From the NCBI GenBank assembly GCA_037442065.1, contig JBBIQZ010000005.1:1-33492 (forward strand): DNA of 33,492 nucleotides. Reading direction: 5' to 3'. Positions 7,447-13,220 of this stretch are shown here, one piece after another. The stretch comes from JBBIQZ01 sp037442065. GTDB taxonomy: Bacteria > Patescibacteriota > CPR2_A > CG2-30-33-46. How positions within the stretch are numbered: the stretch's first letter is position 1; every line of letters starts with the position of its first letter. The notes under the pieces are model-generated. The model ran no database searches and was not told where the DNA came from. It was given only the letters and a program-made list of their open reading frames with translations. A program made the translations under genes and the position numbers.

Positions 7447-10400
7447 ATGAAAAGAATTGATACAATTTACAGAGTAACTAAAAAAATTTTAGATAAACCC
7501 GAAGTTAAAAAAGGAATAGGTATTGGCCTAATTTTTGTTTTAATTTTTGGTTCTATTTTAGGTTTTATAGTTCCTTTCGAAAAAGGTCAAAAGGTTATCC
7601 CAGAAACAAAAGCTTTAGTCGCCAATCAAGGTGATGGACTTCTTTTTTATGCTGCTGCTGCTAGTACAACACCGCAGTGGAGAACCTATGATAATGCTTC
7701 CAATGATTTTTCGCTAAACTCCGATACCGTGACCGGAGCTCAGCCGGTGATAACGCAAGTGAGAACCTCTCCCACAAAGCAAGAAGCCATAGCTGCTTAC
7801 CAAGATACTTCTGGAAATTTAAGAGTGTTGTGCTATGACGGAACAAGCTGGACCCAGGATTGGACCATAGCCGTGGCGGCTAGCGGAACTCCGACTACCC
7901 AAAGGTTTAGTATTGCCTATGAAACAAATACCGGCGACGCTATAGTAGCATACTCTCGAAATACAGCGGCAACCAATGCTTTAGCATATCGTACCAAGCC
8001 TGGTTCGACCGGTTGCGGAAGCGCAAACTGGACAGCCGCAGTTAATTTTCCGACCACTACCAGTGTTACTACGGGGACAGTTCAATGGGTAAAGTCGGCG
8101 AGAGACGGTCGATCCAGCTCTGTTTTAGACGCTTTTATCTGGGCTGATTCTAATTCAGATCTTGGAGCGGCAATATGGTCGGGAACCGCTTTTGGCAACT
8201 TTAAACTTCTTGATGCTTCCCTTGAATTCGTTTCAACTTCCCAAGATGTTGATAATTTTGATGTCAGTTATGAATCTTTATCGGGGGATGTTATGACTGT
8301 TTGGGGCAATTCGGCCGGCGCTAACGGAACTAATGGCGCTCGCTATATGACTTGTACGGGCGGAACCTCAAGCTGTACATGGGGAAGTGCTACCGCTATT
8401 CCGACTATTAGCGATGATGCTACCAATCTTGATCTTTCTGCTGATCCTTTGACAGACCGGATGGCCTTTGCCGCTATCGGAAACTCGGGTTCGGATCTGT
8501 CGGCTGGTTATTGGTCGGGTACGGCCTGGACCGGGTATGCCAATGTGGATACGTCGACCGAGAAACCAAGAGCGGGTATGAAGCTCGTAACTACCGGCTG
8601 GTTAAATAATGGCGCTAATAAAAAGTGGTATCTCTCTTATGATGACTCTTCAGGGGTAGGGCTTTCCTATAAATATGCTACAGCCGGCGGATCGATTACT
8701 TCACCTGCCGACTATACCGCTACCCCGGCTTTAAATGATATCCGAGGACGTTATGATACCGATATAAATCCTTTTAATGATGCTGAATTGATTCAAACCG
8801 TTTCTGATAGTACAAACGGGATTTTTGCCTATAAGCTTTCCATGGATGCTTCAGGAAATTTAGCTTGGAGCAATATGGCCAGTGCAGCTTCTTTAGGCAC
8901 AAAACCGAACCATCCTCAACAAGGATTCTCTTTTCAATATTGGCGTTTTGTTCCTACTCCCATAATAACCGTAGGGACAATAGGAACCCAGACAGTAAAT
9001 CTCATGATTCCTTCTACAAGCCAGTATGTTGGTGGAGCCTTTACAATGATTCGCGATACCGGGAGCGCCAGTATTACCGGAATAACGATAAATGAAAATG
9101 GTACCGTTGATGCCCAAGCCAACATCGCTAATATTAGGCTTTTTTATGATTTGGACACCACTGCTCCTTATGATTGTACCGGTGAAAGCTATACCGGGAC
9201 GGAAACGCAGTATGGCAGTACCGTCGCTAGTTTCGATGCGGCAGACGGTAACGCTGCTTTTAATGGTTCCGTTTCTGTAAGCAGCACTCAAGCTGTTTGT
9301 CTTTATACCGTCTTAGATGTCGGTTCAGGGGCCACAAATAATCAAACTCTTGAACTTCAGATTACTAATCCTTCTACCGATATCGTTGCTTCTGCTGGCA
9401 CGGTAAGCCCATCTACTGCGATTGCCATTTCGGGGACTACCACACTTCAGGTTCCATCAAATAATAATCCGAACTTGCCGGCTTCCTTGACGCAGCCGGT
9501 TTCCGAATCGGCTTGGACCACTGATAATACGCCGGATCTCGGCTTTACAATTTCCGACCCAGACGGCGGAGACACGGTAAAATACGAAATTCAAGTAGCT
9601 GACAATCCTTCTTTTACGTCTCCGATCATTGATTATACCCACGGCACTCTCTCGGCCAACCCAACAACATTTACTTTTACAGTTGGTTCTTATGGCGGCG
9701 GATCATGCGTCGGTACTTGTCCAGCGACTCTTTCTGATTCTTCTACCGGTTATTGGTGGAAAGTAAAGGCGATCGACAATTCCGGCGCTTCTTCGGCTTA
9801 CGTTGAGTTTGGCGTAGCGGGGACGATGGACCTAAAAGTAGACGCTACTGCTCCTTCCGGCGGAACCGTTTATGATAATAAAAATACCGATACTCAGCCT
9901 TTGACCTCTGATTCTGACGGCAACGGTGACGGCGATCTTACCAAACTTTCATCCACTTGGAGCGGTATCACAGATTCCACTTCCGGTATCCAAAAATATG
10001 AATATTCCATCGGCACAACGGCCGGCGCCACTGATATTTTAACTTGGACTGATAATGCGACGACAGCTTATATTAGAAAAGGAAGTCTGATTCTTCAGAC
10101 CGGTAAGCTTTACTTTTTTAATGTGAGGACGACTGACAACGCCGGAAATATCTCAAATGTCATCTCTTCCAACGGCCAAGTAGTCGACCCTACTTTGAGT
10201 TTTTCGATCGACTCCAATGTGATAACCTTTGCCGATTTAAATAATGCCAATTCCTGGACCGACACCAAGACAACGACCTTCACAACCTCCACCAATGCCT
10301 CCTCCGGCTATACAATAAAGGGCTATATCAATCAACTTTTAACTTCTCTGGCTTATCCTTCGATAACAATTCCGAATTTTTCCTGCCTTTGGTCAGCCCC

Positions 10401-10671
10401 TTGCAGCTGGAGCGGATATGGTTTTGGATATACTTCAAATGACACTTTAGTTCAAGGCTCAAATAGATTTAATAATGGCACTTATTACGCAGCCTATGCA
10501 GGGTCCTCTCCCGGTGATGTGGTTGCCGATCACACCGCTGCCGTTAATGGTTCAACTGGGGCAGTTTCTAATGAGCAGTTTACCTTAACGCATAAAGTTT
10601 CCGTCCAGAGTTCTCAAACCGCCTCCAAATATCAAACCACGGCCACTTTTGTAGTAACAGCGAATTATTAA
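7447..10671 (+). CDS. Giant multidomain surface protein (1074 aa)
   Basis: An N-terminal membrane segment (residues ~24-45, GIGIGLIFVLIFGSILGF) preceded by basic residues acts as an uncleaved anchor or long signal. Residues ~65-490 contain repeated TWNG/SGTAWT-like strands (YDGTSWTQDW, AIWSGTAFGNF, GYWSGTAWTGY), suggesting a beta-propeller. Residues ~500-680 form a beta domain with IGTQTVNLMIPS and a DTTAPYDCTGES cysteine segment. From ~690 there are two fibronectin/Ig-like modules (LTQPVSESAWTTDNTPDL; VKYEIQVADNPSF; YWWKVKAIDNSG; FFNVRTTDNAGN), with an Asp/Gly loop at 822-830 (DSDGNGDGD) that may bind calcium. The last ~150 residues (VDPTLSFSID, NASSGYTIKGY, KYQTTATFVVTANY) match the C-terminal domain type of the two small surface proteins. 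Probably an adhesin or host/substrate-contact protein; the role is inferred. Confidence 0.8.
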   Translation: MKRIDTIYRVTKKILDKPEVKKGIGIGLIFVLIFGSILGFIVPFEKGQKVIPETKALVANQGDGLLFYAAAASTTPQWRTYDNASNDFSLNSDTVTGAQPVITQVRTSPTKQEAIAAYQDTSGNLRVLCYDGTSWTQDWTIAVAASGTPTTQRFSIAYETNTGDAIVAYSRNTAATNALAYRTKPGSTGCGSANWTAAVNFPTTTSVTTGTVQWVKSARDGRSSSVLDAFIWADSNSDLGAAIWSGTAFGNFKLLDASLEFVSTSQDVDNFDVSYESLSGDVMTVWGNSAGANGTNGARYMTCTGGTSSCTWGSATAIPTISDDATNLDLSADPLTDRMAFAAIGNSGSDLSAGYWSGTAWTGYANVDTSTEKPRAGMKLVTTGWLNNGANKKWYLSYDDSSGVGLSYKYATAGGSITSPADYTATPALNDIRGRYDTDINPFNDAELIQTVSDSTNGIFAYKLSMDASGNLAWSNMASAASLGTKPNHPQQGFSFQYWRFVPTPIITVGTIGTQTVNLMIPSTSQYVGGAFTMIRDTGSASITGITINENGTVDAQANIANIRLFYDLDTTAPYDCTGESYTGTETQYGSTVASFDAADGNAAFNGSVSVSSTQAVCLYTVLDVGSGATNNQTLELQITNPSTDIVASAGTVSPSTAIAISGTTTLQVPSNNNPNLPASLTQPVSESAWTTDNTPDLGFTISDPDGGDTVKYEIQVADNPSFTSPIIDYTHGTLSANPTTFTFTVGSYGGGSCVGTCPATLSDSSTGYWWKVKAIDNSGASSAYVEFGVAGTMDLKVDATAPSGGTVYDNKNTDTQPLTSDSDGNGDGDLTKLSSTWSGITDSTSGIQKYEYSIGTTAGATDILTWTDNATTAYIRKGSLILQTGKLYFFNVRTTDNAGNISNVISSNGQVVDPTLSFSIDSNVITFADLNNANSWTDTKTTTFTTSTNASSGYTIKGYINQLLTSLAYPSITIPNFSCLWSAPCSWSGYGFGYTSNDTLVQGSNRFNNGTYYAAYAGSSPGDVVADHTAAVNGSTGAVSNEQFTLTHKVSVQSSQTASKYQTTATFVVTANY

Positions 10672-10679
10672 ATTTTCTC

Positions 10680-10734
10680 TTGACTTGCTCTTAAGTGAAT
10701 GTTACCCTAGATGTTAGGTAACATTTTATTTAAT
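10680..10734 (+). promoter_or_regulatory. Perfect 9-bp inverted repeat: operator and/or terminator
   Basis: AATGTTACC (10698-10706) and GGTAACATT (10717-10725) form a perfect inverted repeat with a 10-base centre. TTGACT at 10680-10685 is a good -35, and a poor -10 (TACCCT, 10703-10708) at 17-bp spacing would lie inside the palindrome, which would suit autoregulation by the Phd-like protein encoded next. The palindrome is also followed by TTTATTTAATTT, so it could terminate the upstream surface gene. The two readings are not exclusive. Confidence 0.5.
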
Positions 10735-10755
10735 TTATCCTGAAGGGACTGAAGG

Positions 10756-10977
10756 ATGAAAGAAAAATTTATTACAACTAACGAATTGGCGAATGATGCT
10801 TCTAAAATCTTGAGGGAGCTTAAGAAAAACGAAGGAGTTGTAATCCTTCGTTACTCAGAGCCGGTAGGAGCCTTACTCTCTTGGGAAGATTATAAGCGTC
10901 TCCAGAACCAAGAAAGCAATTTTGTCGCCGAATGCAAAAGCTGTCTTTCAGCAATTAGGCCAAAAGCAAAAAGATAA
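10756..10977 (+). CDS. Phd/YefM-family DNA-binding protein (antitoxin-like), no toxin partner
   Basis: 73 residues with the Phd/YefM N-terminal pattern: FITTNELANDASKILREL, then a strand pair GVVILRYSEPVGALLSWEDYKRL. In toxin-antitoxin modules this fold dimerises and binds palindromic operators. Here no toxin gene follows; iscS starts 2 bp after the stop. AAGGG (10743-10747), 8 bases before the ATG, is a reasonable ribosome-binding site. The short C-terminal tail (CKSCLSAIRPKAKR) carries a CxxC and basic residues instead of a toxin-binding helix. With a palindrome directly upstream, it may have become an autoregulator of the isc operon. That role is inference; the family call is fairly good. 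Confidence 0.7.
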   Translation: MKEKFITTNELANDASKILRELKKNEGVVILRYSEPVGALLSWEDYKRLQNQESNFVAECKSCLSAIRPKAKR

Positions 10978-10979
10978 AA

Positions 10980-12179
10980 ATGAAAGAGCATTATTTAGAT
11001 TATGCGGCAACAACGCCGGTAGACAAAGAGGTTTTAAAGGAATTAGAGCCGTATTTAAAAGAAAAATATGGCAATCCTTCCAGTGTATATTCAAAAGGTC
11101 AAGAAGCTCGTTTGGCAGTTGAAGAAGCAAGAGAAAAGGTTGCCAAAATTTTAAATGCTGACCCTTCGGAAATTATTTTTACCTCTTGTGCTACCGAAGC
11201 CAACAATCTAGCAATAAAAGGGGCGGCTAGACGCCGCTACTTAGAAACAGGTGAAAAAGGCCATATTATAACTTCCTCGATTGAACATCATTCGGTATTG
11301 CATCCTTTAGAATATTTAGAAAAATTTGGCCACAAAGTAACTTACCTGCCGGTTTCTAAAACAGGACTAGTTGATCCGGAAGATATTAAAAAAGCTATCA
11401 CCGAAAAAACGATTTTAGTTTCTATAATGTATGCTAATAACGAAATTGGAACCATAGAGCCGATTTCCGAAATTGGGGCGATGTTAAAAGATGTAAATAA
11501 TTTAAGGAAAGCAAAAGGGGAGCCGCCAATTTATTTTCATACTGATGCGGTGCAGGCAATGCAATATTTAGATATTGATGTAGAAAAGCTCGGGATTCAC
11601 TTTTTATCTTTTACCGGCCATAAGTTTTACGCCCCAAAAGGTGTTGGCGCTTTGTATATAAAAAGAGGCACCAAGTTTTTACCGGAGCTTTCAGGAGGCG
11701 TTCAAGAAAAAAATCGTCGGGCCGGAACAGAAAATGTTGCCGGGATTGTTGCTTTAGCGGCCGCCCTAGAATTAGCCCGAGAAAGGAAAGAAAAAGAAAC
11801 CGAAAGATTAAAAAAGTTGAAAGATACATTAATTACAGAAATTTTAAAAATTAAAGATTCGGAATTAACCGGCGATCCCGAAAAACGGCTTCCGCATATC
11901 GCCAGCTTTATTTTTAAGCATATTGAAGGCGAATCATTGCTTTTAAAGTTAAACTCACAAAGGTTTTATGCTTCCACTGGTTCCGCCTGCACTTCTGCCT
12001 CGTTAGAGCCTTCCCACGTTTTAATATCTTGCGGATTAAAGCACGAAATTGCTCACGGTTCTCTAAGAATTTCTTTAGGTAAGGACACAACAGAGGATGA
12101 TGTTAATGGAATAATTAAAATTTTGCCGGGTATTGTAGAAGAGCTTCGCGGTTTAAGCTCGGTAACGGAGGACTTTTAA
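10980..12179 (+). CDS. iscS: Cysteine desulfurase
   Basis: 399 residues, fold-type I PLP enzyme that removes sulfur from cysteine as a persulfide and passes it to IscU and to tRNA-thiolation enzymes such as MnmA (also in this window). Motifs: YLDYAATTPVD at the N-terminus, TSCATEANNLAIKG, SSIEHHSVL, NNEIGTIEP, HTDAVQAMQY, and the PLP lysine in FTGHKFYAPKG (Lys215). The sulfur-carrying cysteine sits in STGSACTSAS (Cys337), in the IscS/NifS-type mobile loop. The stop overlaps the iscU start by one base (TAATG). It lacks its own ribosome-binding site and is probably translationally coupled to the upstream Phd-like gene. Confidence 0.96.
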   Translation: MKEHYLDYAATTPVDKEVLKELEPYLKEKYGNPSSVYSKGQEARLAVEEAREKVAKILNADPSEIIFTSCATEANNLAIKGAARRRYLETGEKGHIITSSIEHHSVLHPLEYLEKFGHKVTYLPVSKTGLVDPEDIKKAITEKTILVSIMYANNEIGTIEPISEIGAMLKDVNNLRKAKGEPPIYFHTDAVQAMQYLDIDVEKLGIHFLSFTGHKFYAPKGVGALYIKRGTKFLPELSGGVQEKNRRAGTENVAGIVALAAALELARERKEKETERLKKLKDTLITEILKIKDSELTGDPEKRLPHIASFIFKHIEGESLLLKLNSQRFYASTGSACTSASLEPSHVLISCGLKHEIAHGSLRISLGKDTTEDDVNGIIKILPGIVEELRGLSSVTEDF

Positions 12180-12574
12180 TGACAAAAAACTTTTTTCCAT
12201 ATTCAAAAAAAGTAATGGAATATTTCCAAAATCCCAAAAATGTCGGGGAAATAAAAAATCCCAGCGGTATCGGTAAAGTAGGAAATCCTGTTTGTGGGGA
12301 TGTAATGAAGCTTACAATAAAAGTAGGCAAAAAAAACGGTAAGGAAATAATTGAAGATATAAAATTTAAGACATTTGGTTGTGCCGCAGCTATCGCCACT
12401 TCTTCGATGATTACTGAAATGGCTAAAGGCAAAACTTTAGATGAGGCCTACAAAATCGAAAAAAGTGATGTTTCAGGAGAACTTGGAGGTTTACCTCCTA
12501 TAAAAGAGCATTGTTCTAATTTAGCGGCCGCTGCCCTGAAGAAAGCTATCGATGATTATAAAAGCAAAAAGTAA
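12179..12574 (+). CDS. iscU: Fe-S cluster assembly scaffold
   Basis: 131 residues, NifU N-terminal/IscU family; it assembles [2Fe-2S] clusters on three cysteines using sulfur from IscS. All three are present: VCGD (Cys39), FGCAAAIATSS (Cys68) and KEHCSNLA (Cys112), with the Asp after the first cysteine conserved. N-terminal YSKKVMEYFQNPKNVG is typical. The sequence around LPPIKEHCSNLAAAALKKAIDDY is closer to the IscU/NifU type than to SufU. No hscA/hscB, ferredoxin or A-type carrier follows, so the cluster is a minimal two-protein system, as in other reduced genomes. Confidence 0.95.
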   Translation: MTKNFFPYSKKVMEYFQNPKNVGEIKNPSGIGKVGNPVCGDVMKLTIKVGKKNGKEIIEDIKFKTFGCAAAIATSSMITEMAKGKTLDEAYKIEKSDVSGELGGLPPIKEHCSNLAAAALKKAIDDYKSKK

Positions 12575-12575
12575 A

Positions 12576-12605
12576 GACCCCGCACATAAAAATTTATGTA
12601 CGGGG
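12576..12605 (+). promoter_or_regulatory. Strong hairpin downstream of iscU without a T-tract
   Basis: CCCCG (12578-12582) pairs with CGGGG (12601-12605), and ACATAAA (12584-12590) with TTTATGT (12593-12599), leaving one C-A mismatch and a 2-base loop: 12 of 13 pairs. It is unusually GC-rich at its base for this genome. The following bases (gctccggtctc) are not a T-run, so this is not a normal intrinsic terminator. It may be an mRNA processing or attenuation element between iscU and the nitroreductase, or a dispersed palindromic repeat. Confidence 0.6.
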
Positions 12606-12638
12606 CTCCGGTCTCAGTAAAGAGATAATTATTCCGAG

Positions 12639-12650
12639 CCCTTCGGAGGG
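12639..12650 (+). promoter_or_regulatory. Small hairpin that contains the ribosome-binding site of the nitroreductase gene
   Basis: CCCT (12639-12642), loop TCGG, AGGG (12647-12650). The only good Shine-Dalgarno sequence for the ATG at 12656 (GGAGGG, 12645-12650) forms the loop edge and the right arm, so this small hairpin could hide the site and make translation sensitive to temperature, RNA binding or upstream ribosomes. Confidence 0.45.
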
Positions 12651-12655
12651 AATAA

Positions 12656-13174
12656 ATGGATTTTTGGAAAGTAATTAAAAAGAGAAAATGTATCAGAAAG
12701 TTTAAAAACAGAGAAGTTTTAGACAGAGATATAAGAAAAATATTAGAAGCCGGGATTTTAGCACCTTCAGAAGGAAATATCCAGCCGTGGTTTTTTGTAG
12801 TCGTTAAAGATCTAGAAAAAAGAAAGGCTTTAGAAAAGGCCGGCGAATGGCAAGAATTTTTATCAAAAGCTCCGGTTATCATTGTTATTTGTACGGATTA
12901 CAATATATTTAAGGAAAAGTACGGGAAAAGAGGAAGAGATCTGTACCGTATCCAATCAACCGCCGCCGCAACGGAAAATATTTTTTTAGCCGCAACCGAT
13001 TTAGGGTTAGGCGCTTGTTGGGTAGGCGGCTTTTATGAAGATGAAGTATCTAAAATTTTAAACTTACCCCAAAATTTACGGCCAGTAGTTTTATTGCCTT
13101 TGGGTTACCCGGCTGAAGAAGGAAGACCGAGGGAGAGAAAATCAGTAAAAGAAGTTACAAGTTTTATAGAATAA
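12656..13174 (+). CDS. Nitroreductase-family FMN oxidoreductase
   Basis: 172 residues, compact nitroreductase fold; family members reduce nitro compounds, quinones or flavins with NAD(P)H and bound FMN. Visible signatures: MDFWKVIKKRKCIRKFK (the basic KRRSIRKF-like FMN phosphate site), ILAPSEGNIQPWFFVVV (the usual APSxxNxQPW FMN contact), STAAATENIFLAATDLGLGACWVGGF and VVLLPLGYPAEEGRPRERK. Length is normal for the short class. It sits after the isc genes but behind two hairpins, so it may be separately controlled. The physiological substrate cannot be told from sequence; a link to redox balance near Fe-S assembly is speculation. Confidence 0.9.
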   Translation: MDFWKVIKKRKCIRKFKNREVLDRDIRKILEAGILAPSEGNIQPWFFVVVKDLEKRKALEKAGEWQEFLSKAPVIIVICTDYNIFKEKYGKRGRDLYRIQSTAAATENIFLAATDLGLGACWVGGFYEDEVSKILNLPQNLRPVVLLPLGYPAEEGRPRERKSVKEVTSFIE

Positions 13175-13188
13175 ATTGCTAAAATTTC

Positions 13189-13197
13189 TGATATAAT
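13189..13197 (+). promoter_or_regulatory. Extended -10 promoter of the P-type ATPase gene
   Basis: TGATATAAT: a TG dinucleotide at 13189-13190 one base before a perfect TATAAT (13192-13197). No good -35 lies 17 bp upstream, as is usual for extended -10 promoters. The expected start is near 13204, about 17 bases before the TTG start codon. Confidence 0.55.
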
Positions 13198-13220
13198 AGT
13201 TTTGTTAACTTTTTAATGTT

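Noticed and set aside
8865..9291. Overlapping open frames on both strands within the giant surface gene
   Set aside because: The main frame continues uninterrupted through the region with coherent beta-domain sequence; the others are rich in rare residues and lack ribosome-binding sites.
12576..12605. Intrinsic terminator after iscU
   Set aside because: The hairpin is strong but is followed by GC-containing sequence and not a T-run.
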